This document shows, piece by piece, positions 55,373 to 64,000 of a stretch of DNA of 64,000 nt (position 1 is the stretch's first letter; every line of letters begins with the position of its first letter). The notes below the pieces were generated by a model that did not search any database, was not told the origin of the DNA, and saw only the letters and a program-made list of their open reading frames with translations. The translations under genes were made by a program, and so were the position numbers. This DNA comes from Hafnia paralvei ATCC 29927 (GTDB lineage: Bacteria > Pseudomonadota > Gammaproteobacteria > Enterobacterales > Enterobacteriaceae), in NCBI RefSeq assembly GCF_001655005.1, contig NZ_LXET01000020.1:1-64000 (forward strand). The letters are read 5' to 3'.

Positions 55373-56047
55373 ATGGAATATATTCAATGGATAATCGACT
55401 TTATCCTGCACATTGATGTGCATTTAGCGGAACTCGTTGCGCAGTATGGCGTTTGGGTTTATGCCATTCTGTTCCTGATCCTGTTCTGCGAAACCGGTTT
55501 GGTCGTGACGCCATTCCTGCCGGGTGACTCTTTGCTTTTTGTTGCCGGTGCTCTCGCGGCGTTGCCCACTAACGATCTCAATGTGCATACCATGGTCGCT
55601 TTAATGATCGCGGCGGCAATTATTGGCGATGCGGTTAACTATACGATTGGTCGCCTGTTTGGTGCGAAGCTGTTTAGCAATCCCAACTCTAAAATTTTTC
55701 GCCGCAGCTATCTGGATAAAACCCATGCGTTTTATGACAAACACGGCGGAAAAACCATTATTTTGGCGCGATTTGTTCCAATAGTGCGTACTTTTGCACC
55801 GTTTGTGGCGGGGATGGGGCATATGTCATATCGCCATTTCGCCATGTATAACGTGATTGGTGCGTTGCTGTGGGTGCTGTTGTTCACCTATGCCGGTTAT
55901 CTGTTCGGTAACGTACCGGTCGTACAGGAAAACTTGAAACTGCTGATCGTCGCGATTATTGTGCTTTCTATTCTGCCGGGAGTGATTGAGGTTTGGCGTC
56001 ATAAACGTGCAGCGAAAAAGTCAGCATCTTCTGACAGTCATCTATAG
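55373..56047 (+). CDS. dedA: DedA family membrane protein
   Basis: The 224-residue inner-membrane protein shows [23 protein letters not shown] and [13 protein letters not shown] motifs and [25 protein letters not shown], including the conserved Arg/Glu residues of DedA/Tvp38 proteins. Family members act in lipid-carrier recycling and membrane homeostasis. It is collinear with E. coli DedA. GGAGAGTGAAGTGCC precedes the ATG. Confidence 0.95.
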   Translation: MEYIQWIIDFILHIDVHLAELVAQYGVWVYAILFLILFCETGLVVTPFLPGDSLLFVAGALAALPTNDLNVHTMVALMIAAAIIGDAVNYTIGRLFGAKLFSNPNSKIFRRSYLDKTHAFYDKHGGKTIILARFVPIVRTFAPFVAGMGHMSYRHFAMYNVIGALLWVLLFTYAGYLFGNVPVVQENLKLLIVAIIVLSILPGVIEVWRHKRAAKKSASSDSHL

Positions 56048-56355
56048 GGTGCTGTCACAGTTGGAAAATAAAATGCGTTTATTGTTCACCCGGAGTGTTC
56101 AATAAATGTAAACTCCACGCGGTTCGACCAGTTTTTTATCCACAGAGTCGAACCGTTGTGGTTTAATGAACGGCATTTATGGTCTGTTCCTGCTGGTTAT
56201 CTTGAACCTTTTAGCGCGGTAAGCCTTTTGGCTAGTGGCCTAATTTGTGATTCAAGAAGGGAAGGTTCTTCGCCGCGAGGAAAGGGCTTTGACCGAATTT
56301 TTATGGCATGAACAGAGGACTGGCATTTCGCCAGGTTCAAACAGAAAGGTCATCG
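56048..56355. other. dedA-accD intergenic region
   Basis: These 308 bp hold the hairpin at 56115-56161 and presumably the accD promoter. An in-frame upstream extension of accD from 56308 is not conserved. Nothing else coding is seen. Confidence 0.5.
56115..56161 (+). terminator. Hairpin downstream of dedA
   Basis: CCACGCGGTTCGAC (56115-56128) pairs with GTCGAACCGTTGTGG (56147-56161), with one small internal mismatch. The loop contains the T-run. Possible terminator or mRNA structure 68 bp past dedA. Confidence 0.5.
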
Positions 56356-57264
56356 ATGAGCTGGATTGAACGAATTCTTAACAAAAGTAATATCACGCAA
56401 ACCCGTAAGGCGAGCATTCCTGAAGGTGTCTGGACTAAATGCGATAGCTGCGGTCAGGTACTTTATCGCGCCGAGCTGGAGCGTAATCTAGACGTTTGCC
56501 CTAAGTGTGATCACCACATGCGCATGTCTGCACGTATGCGTTTGCATACTTTGCTGGACGAAGGCAGTGAGGTTGAATTAGGCAGCGAGCTGGAGCCTAA
56601 GGATATTCTTAAGTTTAAGGACTCCAAAAAATATAAAGATCGCATCTCTGCGGCGCAAAAAGAAACCGGTGAAAAAGACGCATTAATTGTGATGAAAGGT
56701 ACGCTGAAAGGTATGCCTGTGGTTGCTGCGTCTTTTGAATTCTCCTTTATGGGCGGTTCAATGGCTTCTGTGGTGGGTGCGCGCTTTGTGCGTGCGGTTG
56801 AGCAGGCATTGGAAGATAACTGTGCGCTGATTTGTTTCTCTGCCAGCGGCGGTGCCCGTATGCAGGAAGCACTGATGTCTCTGATGCAGATGGCAAAAAC
56901 CAGTGCTGCATTAGCTAAGCTGCAAGAACGCGGTCTGCCCTATATCTCCGTGCTGACCGATCCGACAATGGGTGGGGTTTCAGCCAGTCTGGCCATGCTG
57001 GGCGACATTAATGTGGCTGAGCCTAAAGCGCTAATCGGCTTTGCGGGACCGCGTGTTATTGAGCAAACCGTCCGTGAAAAGTTGCCACCAGGCTTCCAGC
57101 GCAGCGAATTCCTGATCGAAAAAGGTGCGATCGATATGATTGTGCGTCGTCCGGAAATGCGCGATAAACTGGCCAGTCTTGTGGCTAAAATGACGGGGCA
57201 GCCAGAACCTGTCAGCAACGAAATCGTTCGTGAAGTTCCTGTTGACGGCGAGACTCAAGAATAG
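56356..57264 (+). CDS. accD: Acetyl-CoA carboxylase carboxyltransferase beta subunit AccD
   Basis: The 302-residue protein is half of the carboxyltransferase that makes malonyl-CoA. The N-terminal four-Cys zinc ribbon is at C29, C32, C48 and C51 (KCDSCGQ...DVCPKC). The crotonase-fold domain follows ([55 protein letters not shown]). In E. coli the zinc finger also binds its own mRNA. Start 56356 has AAAGGT upstream. Confidence 0.97.
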   Translation: MSWIERILNKSNITQTRKASIPEGVWTKCDSCGQVLYRAELERNLDVCPKCDHHMRMSARMRLHTLLDEGSEVELGSELEPKDILKFKDSKKYKDRISAAQKETGEKDALIVMKGTLKGMPVVAASFEFSFMGGSMASVVGARFVRAVEQALEDNCALICFSASGGARMQEALMSLMQMAKTSAALAKLQERGLPYISVLTDPTMGGVSASLAMLGDINVAEPKALIGFAGPRVIEQTVREKLPPGFQRSEFLIEKGAIDMIVRRPEMRDKLASLVAKMTGQPEPVSNEIVREVPVDGETQE

Positions 57265-57355
57265 GTTTGCCCTGCAGTTCCTTTATCTGAAACGTTTGGC
57301 GTGGCATCAGGGCTTTGCCCCATTTCGATGCAGCTTCAATGATGCAGGATAAAGC

Positions 57356-57380
57356 CATAGCCCCCGTCCTGGGGGCTATG
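57356..57380 (+). terminator. Hairpin between accD and folC
   Basis: CATAGCCCCC (57356-57365) pairs with GGGGGCTATG (57371-57380) around GTCCT. Only TTG-ACTTCTT follows, so termination may be partial. Confidence 0.65.
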
Positions 57381-57428
57381 TTGACTTCTTGAACCGGTAT
57401 GAACGGGACTCATGAACGATCAATGACT

Positions 57429-58715
57429 ATGAATAATCTCCCAATTCCCCAAGCCACATCGCCATTAGCTGATTGGCTGCACTATCTCGAACACCTGCAT
57501 ACTAAAGCGATTGAGCTAGGGCTTGACCGAGTTAAACGCGTTGCTGAAAACCTTGATCTCCTTAAACCCGCACCAACGGTATTTACCGTCGCTGGCACCA
57601 ATGGCAAAGGCACAACTTGTCGCACGCTAGAGGCCATTTTAATGGCTGCCGGCTACCGAGTGGGTGTTTATAGTTCGCCGCATCTGTTGCGTTACACCGA
57701 ACGTGTGCGTATTCAAGGCGAAGAGCTCAGCGAAGCCGAACATTGCCGCTCATTTGCCGCGTTAGAAGCAGGACGTGGCGATATTTCTCTGACCTATTTT
57801 GAATATGGCACCTTGTCAGCGTTGCAGCTGTTTAAACAGTCTGCTCTGGACGTGGTTATCCTCGAAGTCGGGTTAGGGGGGCGTTTAGATGCGACCAATA
57901 TTGTTGATCCCAGCGTTGCGGTGGTCACCAGCATTGCTCTGGATCATACCGACTGGTTAGGGCCTGATAGAGAAAGTATTGGTCGTGAAAAAGCGGGTAT
58001 CTTCCGTGCGGGTATTCCGGCGATTGTGGGTGAGCCTGATATGCCGCTGACTATCGCAGAGGTCGCCGCTGAAAAGGGCGCGAAGCTTTATCGTCGCGGA
58101 GCAGACTGGAACTTCAGCGTAACCGATCGCGATTGGCAATGGCATGATGCAGATAAAACGTGGTCGCATTTACCTTTACCGAAGGTGCCGTTGCCGAATG
58201 CCGCTACCGCGTTAGCGGCGCTGCGCCATTGTTCGCTGAGCATCGATGACGCCGCTATCCGTCAGGGATTAGATTCGGCATTATTACCGGGACGCTTCCA
58301 AATCGTCCGCGAGCAGCCTTTGTTAATTCTGGATGTGGCGCATAATCCTCATGCGGCAGGATATTTGGCGGGACGCTTACAGCAGTTGCTCGAGCAGCGT
58401 CCATCGACGCAACCCCGTCATCTGCGCGCGGTGGTTGGCATGTTAGAAGATAAAGACATTGCGGGAACGCTAGAGTGTCTGAAACCTTTAATCCATGATT
58501 GGTACTGTGCTCCGCTAGAGGGGCCACGTGGCGCTCCTGTTGAACGCTTGGCTGAACATTTAGATGAACCTAATGTGTTTGCCGACGTCGAAAGTGCATG
58601 GAGAAAAGCAATGCAGGATGCTGCTCCACAGGATATCGTGATTGTTTGTGGTTCGTTCCATACTGTCGCGCATGTTATGGCGGCATTAGAAACGGAGAAC
58701 GCGAGTGGCGAGTAA
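57429..58715 (+). CDS. folC: Bifunctional folylpolyglutamate/dihydrofolate synthase FolC
   Basis: The 428-residue Mur-ligase-type ATPase adds glutamate to dihydropteroate and folates. P-loop FTVAGTNGKGTTCRTLE, LGGRLDATNIVDP, ALDHTDWLGPDRESIGREKAGIFR (carbamylated Lys region) and DVAHNPHAAGYL are all present. No start has a clear ribosome site. ATG at 57429 aligns with E. coli; 57423 and 57399 are alternatives. dedD starts 11 bases before its stop. Confidence 0.95.
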   Translation: MNNLPIPQATSPLADWLHYLEHLHTKAIELGLDRVKRVAENLDLLKPAPTVFTVAGTNGKGTTCRTLEAILMAAGYRVGVYSSPHLLRYTERVRIQGEELSEAEHCRSFAALEAGRGDISLTYFEYGTLSALQLFKQSALDVVILEVGLGGRLDATNIVDPSVAVVTSIALDHTDWLGPDRESIGREKAGIFRAGIPAIVGEPDMPLTIAEVAAEKGAKLYRRGADWNFSVTDRDWQWHDADKTWSHLPLPKVPLPNAATALAALRHCSLSIDDAAIRQGLDSALLPGRFQIVREQPLLILDVAHNPHAAGYLAGRLQQLLEQRPSTQPRHLRAVVGMLEDKDIAGTLECLKPLIHDWYCAPLEGPRGAPVERLAEHLDEPNVFADVESAWRKAMQDAAPQDIVIVCGSFHTVAHVMAALETENASGE

Positions 58716-59502
58716 GTTTCAAAACCGACTTGTTGGCACGATCATTATCGTTGCGCTGGGTGTGATTGTGTTGCCTGGCTTGTTAGATGGCCAGAAAAAG
58801 CATTATCAGGATGAGTTTGGGGCGATCCCCTTAGTGCCTAAACCGGGCGAGGACGATCCCACTGATGTTATCCCTCCGGTCACACAACCTCTGAGCGAAA
58901 CACCTCTGCTACCGCAGGAAGGTGCGAATGCGCAGATACCTCAAGAGAGTGGCAATGTTCCTAATCAGGATCGCGATAGTGTCAATATGACATCGCCTTC
59001 TAATGTCCAGCAAGGGCGCGGTGAGGTCGTTGATCTCAAGCCAGTGGAAAGCAAGCCTGTAGAGCAACCTAAACCGGTGAAAAAACCGGTGGAGAAGCCA
59101 AAGCCGGTCGAACCTCCTAAGATGGTTGAGGCTAAGCCCAAGCCGGTTGAAAAAACCGTGGAGCAGCCAAAAACTGTCGAGCAGTCTAAACCCGTAGAAC
59201 AACCGAAGCCCGCTGAGCAACCTAAAGCCGCCGCTGTACCAGAAGAAAAAGCGCCTGCAGGGCAAGCATATGTGGTGCAGCTTGGCGCATTACGTAATGC
59301 GTCTAAGGCGAGTGAAATCGTGGCGAAGCTGCGTTTGTCTGGCTATCGCGCCTATACGGTTCCTGCAACGCCGGTTCAAGGGGAAATTACTCGCTTGTTT
59401 GTGGGGCCTGATGCCTCCAAACAAAAACTGGAATCTGCTTTGCCTGAGCTCAACAGCATCAGTGGGTTGAATGGTCAGGTGCGCAGCTATAGTGGTAAGT
59501 AG
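58705..59502 (+). CDS. dedD: SPOR-domain cell division protein DedD (GTG start)
   Basis: The 265-residue protein has an N-terminal membrane helix (about 9-27), a long Pro/Lys/Val/Glu-rich periplasmic linker with PKPVE-type repeats (about 110-185), and a C-terminal SPOR domain (about 190-262; AYVVQLGALRNASKASEIVAKL, RLFVGPDASKQKLE) that binds denuded septal glycan. The linker is longer than in E. coli (220 residues total). GTG at 58705 has GGAG upstream inside folC. Confidence 0.94.
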   Translation: MASKFQNRLVGTIIIVALGVIVLPGLLDGQKKHYQDEFGAIPLVPKPGEDDPTDVIPPVTQPLSETPLLPQEGANAQIPQESGNVPNQDRDSVNMTSPSNVQQGRGEVVDLKPVESKPVEQPKPVKKPVEKPKPVEPPKMVEAKPKPVEKTVEQPKTVEQSKPVEQPKPAEQPKAAAVPEEKAPAGQAYVVQLGALRNASKASEIVAKLRLSGYRAYTVPATPVQGEITRLFVGPDASKQKLESALPELNSISGLNGQVRSYSGK

Positions 59503-59683
59503 TCATTATGTAGACGCGGATTTACCGTGAAATGAACGGCGTTTGTTTTTCCAACAGCTTTGTCCTCAGTTATGGGGGCAGGGCTGTTGTTACATCTGGG
59601 AGTTGGTCTGACCGGAAGCATTGGCCGGATCTATGCCAAATTTTTATGAGAATAAAATTTGCGAACAGGAAGGGAAATCCTCT

Positions 59684-59699
59684 ACGCAAACGTTTTCTT
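59684..59699 (+). promoter_or_regulatory. PurR operator upstream of cvpA-purF
   Basis: ACGCAAACGTTTTCTT matches the PurR consensus ACGCAAACGTTTGCGT closely, and is as I recall the E. coli cvpA-purF operator. It lies 59 bp before cvpA. Confidence 0.85.
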
Positions 59700-59757
59700 T
59701 TTCTGTTAGAATTCGCCGCGAACTGGATGCCGAGGCAATTCTTGGATTGGAATGGTC

Positions 59758-60273
59758 ATGGTTTGGATTGATTGGGTCATTATTGGCATCATCGGATTTT
59801 CGGCGTTAGTTAGCCTGATTCGAGGATTTGTGCGAGAAGCGTTGTCACTGGTTACATGGGGGGCCGCGTTCTTTGTCGCCAGCCATTTCTATACCTATCT
59901 CGCCGTCTACTTCACCCGTTTTGAAGATGCGCTGGTGCGCAACGGCATTGCGATTGCCATTTTGTTTGTTGCAACGCTGATTGTCGGAGCCATTGTTAAC
60001 TATGTGATTGGTTCGTTGGTGGAGCGAACCGGACTGAGCGGAACCGACCGTGTACTAGGGATTTGCTTTGGTGCGCTACGTGGAGTGCTGATTGTGTCAG
60101 CGCTACTGTTCTTTCTGGATACCTTTACCTCGATGGCACAAAGTGCGGACTGGAAACAGTCGCAGCTCATCCCGCAGTTCAGTTACATTATCAGGTGGTT
60201 CTTTGACTACCTGCAGAGCACGTCGAGTTTCATACCGGAGCATTTGCCTTCTATTCCGCTCCCGCTCCGGTAA
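59758..60273 (+). CDS. cvpA: CvpA inner-membrane protein
   Basis: The 171-residue protein has four predicted transmembrane helices and the conserved [22 protein letters not shown] and [21 protein letters not shown] segments. It was named for colicin V production and affects envelope stress tolerance. The C-terminus extends about ten residues beyond the E. coli protein. Start 59758 (MVWIDWV) matches E. coli; the ATG two codons earlier is less likely. It is cotranscribed with purF 21 bp downstream under PurR. Confidence 0.94.
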   Translation: MVWIDWVIIGIIGFSALVSLIRGFVREALSLVTWGAAFFVASHFYTYLAVYFTRFEDALVRNGIAIAILFVATLIVGAIVNYVIGSLVERTGLSGTDRVLGICFGALRGVLIVSALLFFLDTFTSMAQSADWKQSQLIPQFSYIIRWFFDYLQSTSSFIPEHLPSIPLPLR

Positions 60274-60294
60274 CGCTGATGAGGAAATGACAAC

Positions 60295-61812
60295 ATGTGC
60301 GGTATTGTCGGTATCGCCGGTTTTACACCGGTAAACCAGTCGATTTATGATGCGTTAACGGTGCTTCAACACCGTGGGCAAGATGCCGCAGGCATCGTCA
60401 CTATTGATGCCAATAATGGCTTCCGTTTGCGTAAAGCGAACGGGTTGGTGAAAGATGTGTTTGAAGCACGGCATATGCTCCGCCTGCAAGGCAATATGGG
60501 TATCGGCCACGTTCGTTACCCAACGGCAGGCAGCTCTAGCGCATCTGAGGCGCAGCCGTTTTATGTTAACTCCCCGTTTGGTATTACCTTGGCTCACAAC
60601 GGTAATCTGACGAATGCGCACGAACTTAAGCAGAAATTGTTTGAGCGTGCGCGTCGCCACGTCAATACCACTTCTGACTCTGAAATCTTGCTCAATATCT
60701 TTGCTCATGAGCTGGATCGTTTTGATCATTATCCGCTGGAAGTTGATAACGTATTTGCAGCGGTTGCGGCGACGCATCAGCAAATTCGTGGCGCTTATGC
60801 CTGCGTACTGATGATCATCGGCCACGGCATGGTGGCGTTTCGCGATCCAAACGGCATTCGTCCGTTGGTGATCGGTAAACGCGATCTGGAAGATGGCCGA
60901 GTAGAATATATGGTCGCTTCCGAAAGCGTGGCTCTGGATACGCTGGGCTTCGAATTCATCCGTGATGTTGCACCGGGTGAAGCGATTTATGTTACTGAGA
61001 AAGGGCAGTTATTTACCCGCCAGTGTGCCGATAATCCGAAGAGCAATCCTTGTCTGTTTGAGTATGTCTACTTTGCTCGTCCAGATTCCTTTATCGATAA
61101 GATTTCTGTCTACAGTGCACGTGTGCGAATGGGGCAGAAGCTGGGGGCAAAAATTGCCCGTGAGTGGGAGGATTTGGATATTGATGTGGTTATCCCGATC
61201 CCTGAAACCTCATGTGATATCGCGCTAGAAATCGCTCGTATTCTGGATAAGCCTTATCGTCAGGGATTTGTTAAAAATCGCTACGTAGGCCGCACCTTTA
61301 TCATGCCAGGCCAGCAGGAACGCCGAAAATCAGTGCGTCGCAAGCTTAACGCCAATCGTGCTGAATTCCGTGACAAAAATGTGCTGTTGGTTGATGACTC
61401 TATCGTACGTGGTACGACTTCCCAACAGATTATGGAAATGGCTCGGGAGGCGGGTGCGAAGAAGGTTTATCTAGCATCGGCTGCGCCGGAAATCCGTTTC
61501 CCTAACGTATATGGCATCGATATGCCAAACGCTAATGAGCTGATTGCACACGGGCGTGAAGTGAACGAAATTGCGAAAATCATTGGCGCTGATGGCCTGA
61601 TTTTCCAAGATCTGAACGATCTCATCGAAGCCGTGCGTGAAGAGAATCCCGATATTGAGCAGTTTGAGTGCTCAGTATTTAACGGGATTTATGTCACCAA
61701 GGATGTGGATCAAGGCTACCTCGATTATCTGCAGTCGCTGCGCAGTGATGATGCAAAAGCGATACGCGGTCAGGAAGAAGCTGAAAATCTTGAGATGCAT
61801 AATGAGGGGTAA
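60295..61812 (+). CDS. purF: Amidophosphoribosyltransferase PurF
   Basis: The 505-residue enzyme starts purine synthesis from PRPP and glutamine. Met1 is removed to expose the catalytic Cys (MCGIVGIAG). The glutaminase domain (about 1-230) is followed by a phosphoribosyltransferase domain with the PRPP loop [29 protein letters not shown] precedes the ATG. The strong hairpin at 61922 ends the transcript. Confidence 0.98.
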   Translation: MCGIVGIAGFTPVNQSIYDALTVLQHRGQDAAGIVTIDANNGFRLRKANGLVKDVFEARHMLRLQGNMGIGHVRYPTAGSSSASEAQPFYVNSPFGITLAHNGNLTNAHELKQKLFERARRHVNTTSDSEILLNIFAHELDRFDHYPLEVDNVFAAVAATHQQIRGAYACVLMIIGHGMVAFRDPNGIRPLVIGKRDLEDGRVEYMVASESVALDTLGFEFIRDVAPGEAIYVTEKGQLFTRQCADNPKSNPCLFEYVYFARPDSFIDKISVYSARVRMGQKLGAKIAREWEDLDIDVVIPIPETSCDIALEIARILDKPYRQGFVKNRYVGRTFIMPGQQERRKSVRRKLNANRAEFRDKNVLLVDDSIVRGTTSQQIMEMAREAGAKKVYLASAAPEIRFPNVYGIDMPNANELIAHGREVNEIAKIIGADGLIFQDLNDLIEAVREENPDIEQFECSVFNGIYVTKDVDQGYLDYLQSLRSDDAKAIRGQEEAENLEMHNEG

Positions 61813-61921
61813 TTGCCTCTGCAAGCCATGTTAGATTGGCATTCTATTTTTAGCATCTGCTCGCATTTGGCCGCATTGACTATGTAGTTAATGAGTCATA
61901 AATTATTTATGTCCTATCTGC

Positions 61922-61973
61922 CCTGCATGGTGAAATTTACGTTGAAGTAGATTTTCACCATGCAGGTTTTTTT
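61922..61973 (+). terminator. purF rho-independent terminator
   Basis: A 14-bp perfect stem, CCTGCATGGTGAAA (61922-61935) with 61953-61966, is followed by seven T. Confidence 0.93.
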
Positions 61974-61984
61974 GTCTTGCGATA

Positions 61985-62025
61985 GTCCCAAAATGGGATA
62001 AGATTCACTTGTCCCAGAATGGGAC
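61985..62025. promoter_or_regulatory. Tandem operators upstream of the higA-like gene
   Basis: GTCCCAAAATGGGAT (61985-61999) and the perfect palindrome GTCCCAGAATGGGAC (62011-62025) share the core GTCCCA-N3-TGGGA(C/T) and are 26 bp centre to centre. They are 44-84 bp before the gene and fit autorepression by its HTH product. Confidence 0.75.
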
Positions 62026-62068
62026 TCATGGATGTTATGATGCCCATACCATAGAAATGGAGTGGTAG

Positions 62069-62449
62069 ATGAATATTCGCCCAATCCGTAATGAGCAAGA
62101 TTACAAAGCCGCTTTGAAAGAGGCCGCACGACTCTTTGAAAATCCCCCTGAGCCAAATACGCCGGAAGGGGATCAACTCGAAGTTATGCTTACGCTTATA
62201 GAGTCATACGAATCTAAGCACTTTCCCGTGGAGCTTCCCGATCCGGTTGAAGCCATTAAGTTTCGCATGGAGCAGTCAGGCTTGACGGTTCGTGATCTGA
62301 CTGCGGCCATTGGGCATCCTAACCGTGTCTATGAAGTGTTGAATCGTAAACGTAATTTAACGTTACCGATGATTCGCCGTTTGCACTCCTTGTTTGGTAT
62401 TCCAGCTGAGTGTCTGATTAAATCCACCAAAGTAGGCCAACACTCATGA
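62069..62449 (+). CDS. HigA/YgjM-type HTH antitoxin without an adjacent toxin gene
   Basis: The 126-residue protein has an N-terminal helical domain (IRNEQDYKAALKEAARLFE, typical of HigA-type antitoxins) and a C-terminal XRE-like HTH (FRMEQSGLTVRDLTAAIGHPNRVYEVLNRKRNLTLPMIRRLHS). In type II systems of this kind the toxin gene (higB) normally comes first. The 256 bp upstream here hold only the purF terminator and tandem operators. It overlaps ubiX by four bases (ATGA), so the two are cotranscribed. It may be a solitary regulator or a decayed toxin-antitoxin pair. Confidence 0.85.
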   Translation: MNIRPIRNEQDYKAALKEAARLFENPPEPNTPEGDQLEVMLTLIESYESKHFPVELPDPVEAIKFRMEQSGLTVRDLTAAIGHPNRVYEVLNRKRNLTLPMIRRLHSLFGIPAECLIKSTKVGQHS

Positions 62450-63027
62450 AACGTTTAATCATCGGTATTTCTGGCGCCAGCGGCGTGATTTATGGCGTGC
62501 GTATGCTGGAAGTATTGCGCGGCGTGCCTGATATCGAAACTCATCTGATCATGAGCAATGCCGCACGGCAGACTCTGGCACTAGAAACCGATCTCCAACT
62601 GCGCGATGTACAGAGCCTTGCTGACGTGGTGCATGATGCGCGTGATATTGCCGCCAGTATCTCTTCGGGTTCGTTTAAAACCGCAGGTATGGTCATCTTA
62701 CCGTGCTCGATGAAAACGCTGTCTGGTATTGTTCATAGCTATACCGATAACTTATTGACGCGAGCGGCAGACGTGGTGCTTAAGGAGCGCCGCCGTTTAG
62801 TGCTTTGTGTGCGTGAAACTCCGCTACATTTAGGCCATCTGCGCATGATGACCACGGCAGCAGAACTCGGCGCGATCGTGATGCCGCCAGTTCCCGCGTT
62901 TTATCATCGTCCACAGACGTTGCAAGATATCGTCGATCAAACGGTTAACCGCGTGATCGATCAGTTTGATATCGAGATTTCACAAGATCTCTTCACCCGC
63001 TGGGACGGCGGACATAAATCGCAGTAA
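62446..63027 (+). CDS. ubiX: Flavin prenyltransferase UbiX
   Basis: The 193-residue flavoprotein makes prenylated FMN for the decarboxylase UbiD in ubiquinone synthesis. The FMN-binding N-terminus is LIIGISGASGVIYGVRMLEVL. The SSGSFKTAGMVILPCSMKTLSGI and ERRRLVLCVRETPLHLGHLRMM blocks are as in E. coli. Its ATG overlaps the antitoxin-like gene's stop, which would place a ubiquinone gene under that regulator's promoter. Confidence 0.96.
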   Translation: MKRLIIGISGASGVIYGVRMLEVLRGVPDIETHLIMSNAARQTLALETDLQLRDVQSLADVVHDARDIAASISSGSFKTAGMVILPCSMKTLSGIVHSYTDNLLTRAADVVLKERRRLVLCVRETPLHLGHLRMMTTAAELGAIVMPPVPAFYHRPQTLQDIVDQTVNRVIDQFDIEISQDLFTRWDGGHKSQ

Positions 63028-63060
63028 CACTTGTGCAACATTAGTGCGTTTTTGCAACAT

Positions 63061-63077
63061 CGATCACTTTTGGTGCA
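63061..63077 (+). promoter_or_regulatory. Possible NtrC binding site (one good half)
   Basis: CGATCACTTTTGGTGCA keeps the right half TGGTGCA of the NtrC consensus TGCACT-AAAA-TGGTGCA, but its left half is poor. It is about 190 bp upstream of the sigma54-type promoter, a usual enhancer distance. Confidence 0.35.
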
Positions 63078-63254
63078 TAAAGTCTAATTTTCCCTCCTCA
63101 GGACCTGTCGTTTTGTCATTGCTGCTCTATCTTTGCTAAAGCAAAGCTGAGTGGCTCACTTCATTGATATCAGCGGTGTTCCGCATCCTTAGAATCGTTC
63201 CTTTGAGGATGCTGGCTCACCGCTTGCGTGTATCACGGGGTGAGTCAATGGGTA

Positions 63255-63270
63255 TGGCATGAAATCTGCT
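63255..63270 (+). promoter_or_regulatory. Predicted sigma54 promoter of the argT/hisJ-like gene
   Basis: TGGCATGAAATCTGCT matches TGGCACG-N4-TTGCT with GG and GC ten bases apart and two mismatches. argT of enteric bacteria is known to be NtrC/sigma54-controlled. The leader would be about 112 bases. Confidence 0.75.
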
Positions 63271-63393
63271 ACAGCTTTCAATGCGAGCCGAGCTTTCGCA
63301 TAAATAACAATTTTAAGTCGATACATTGAGTTCGACAGACTGCAAACAACACAACGACATCACAACCATAAAACGTTTCCTTGAGGGTAAAGT

Positions 63394-64000
63394 ATGAAGA
63401 AGCAGGTATTAGCAGTATCTCTAGTTTTAGCGATGGTTGGCTCTTCAAGCGTTTTTGCGGCGGTTCCGGATCATCTCAGAGTGGGCACCGATCCGACCTA
63501 TGCACCGTTTTCTTCCAAAAATCCTCAAGGACAACTGGTGGGATTTGATATCGACTTAGCCAAAGAGTTGTGTAAACGCATCAATACTCAATGTACGTTT
63601 GTAGAGAGTGATTTCGATGCCCTGATCCCATCTCTGAAAGCCAAGAAGATCGACACCATCATTTCTTCCCTATCGATTACCGAAAAGCGCCAAAAGGAAA
63701 TTGCTTTTACCGAGAAGCTCTACGCAGCAGATTCTCGCTTAGTAGCGGCTAAAGGTTCTCCTATTCAGCCAACGTTGGAGTCATTGAAAGGTAAACACGT
63801 CGGGGTACTGCAAGGTTCTACGCAGGAAACTTATGCGAATCAGCACTGGCGTCCGCAGGGTGTGGACGTGGTGCCGTATCAGAATCAGGATTTAATCTAC
63901 GCTGATTTAGCGGCGGGCCGTATCGATGCGGCTTTCCAAGATGAAGTTGCCGCTAGCGAAGGCTTCTTGAAACAGCCAGTGGGCAAAGACTATGCCTTTG
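63394..64000 (+). CDS. argT: Periplasmic basic-amino-acid-binding protein (ArgT/HisJ family), partial at the right edge
   Basis: The first 202 residues are present. A signal peptide ending SVFAA is followed by [66 protein letters not shown] and [21 protein letters not shown]. Residues for binding the alpha-carboxyl and amino groups (SSLS, Arg77-like, QDEVA) are in place. It binds Lys/Arg/Orn or His for an ABC importer. Sequence is a mixture of E. coli ArgT- and HisJ-like positions. The name argT rests on position after ubiX and the sigma54 promoter; hisJ is possible. GAGGGT precedes the ATG. Confidence 0.9.
   Translation, partial: MKKQVLAVSLVLAMVGSSSVFAAVPDHLRVGTDPTYAPFSSKNPQGQLVGFDIDLAKELCKRINTQCTFVESDFDALIPSLKAKKIDTIISSLSITEKRQKEIAFTEKLYAADSRLVAAKGSPIQPTLESLKGKHVGVLQGSTQETYANQHWRPQGVDVVPYQNQDLIYADLAAGRIDAAFQDEVAASEGFLKQPVGKDYAF

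Larger units (their letters stand above)
63028..63393. other. Control region between ubiX and argT/hisJ-like gene
   Basis: These 366 bp contain CTTTGC-taaa-GCAAAG (63130-63145; possible ubiX terminator), another inverted repeat GCATCCT/AGGATGC (about 63183-63213), a sigma54-type promoter and an NtrC-like half-site. No coding region is seen. Confidence 0.6.

Noticed and set aside
59532..59771. 79-residue frame upstream of cvpA
   Set aside because: It spans the PurR operator and cvpA promoter region and is not conserved in product terms.
61813..62068. A higB toxin gene ahead of the HigA-like gene
   Set aside because: No frame of about 90-110 codons with a start exists there; the segment holds a terminator and operators.
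1..64000. CRISPR arrays, rRNA operons, insertion sequences, prophage genes
   Set aside because: No regularly spaced short repeats with unique spacers, no rRNA sequence, no transposase or phage structural genes were seen on either strand.

Overview
The window reads as chromosome of an Enterobacterales species outside the Escherichia core, most like Hafnia or a close relative. That genus assignment is inference from gene order and protein similarity recalled from memory; I ran no search. The backbone follows the Escherichia coli 50-53 min region: argW, mlaA, fadL-yfcZ-fadIJ, sixA, smrB/prmB-aroC-mepA, yfcA-epmC-yfcL, mnmC, fabB, pdxB-usg-truA-dedA-accD-folC-dedD-cvpA-purF, ubiX and an argT/hisJ-type gene. 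Lineage-specific blocks are set into it.

Layout. 1-5242 (minus strand) is an accessory surface module: the 5' part of a large inverse autotransporter (invasin/intimin type) with exact 100-residue Ig-like repeats that runs off the left edge, a small lipoprotein and a LuxR-like regulator. It lies beyond the 3' end of tRNA-Arg(CCT) (argW, 6130-6204). 6499-13381 is the most interesting block. It holds a degenerate NtrC-family regulator and a convergent four-gene operon: an exported histidine-ammonia-lyase-superfamily enzyme without the MIO triad, a Tat-exported FAD reductase, a tetraheme cytochrome c, and a seven-heme cytochrome c fused to a membrane cytochrome b. The operon is preceded by a clear sigma54-type promoter. 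I propose a periplasmic respiratory pathway in which the lyase makes an unsaturated acid (thiourocanate from ergothioneine is my best guess) and the reductase uses it as electron acceptor, fed from quinol through up to 11 c-hemes. Divergent from it, 13755-20974 is a complete ccmABCDEFGHI cytochrome c maturation operon, with ccmH and ccmI as separate genes.

21096-32857 holds mlaA, the fatty acid uptake and beta-oxidation genes with FadR-like sites, sixA, smrB, prmB, aroC and mepA. 33099-37126 is an inserted isoaspartyl-dipeptide block (yjiH-yjiG-iadA-hypT homologues plus an Asp/Glu racemase), bracketed by two copies of a conserved 22-bp motif. After yfcA-epmC-yfcL, mnmC and fabB, a second accessory stretch (43107-52032) carries a YgdI-like lipoprotein, a VOC protein, the acid-shock gene asr with an RstA box, a DUF4186 protein, an scsABCD-type copper/thiol redox cluster, an uncharacterised 57-residue small gene, and a DMT exporter divergent from an AraC regulator. 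The pdxB-to-purF housekeeping run follows, then an orphan HigA-type antitoxin overlapping ubiX, and a periplasmic amino-acid-binding protein behind a sigma54-type promoter, cut by the right edge.

Two families of dispersed palindromic repeats (21926/45690 and 13535/28828) lie between genes. I saw no rRNA, CRISPR array, insertion sequence, integrase or prophage genes.
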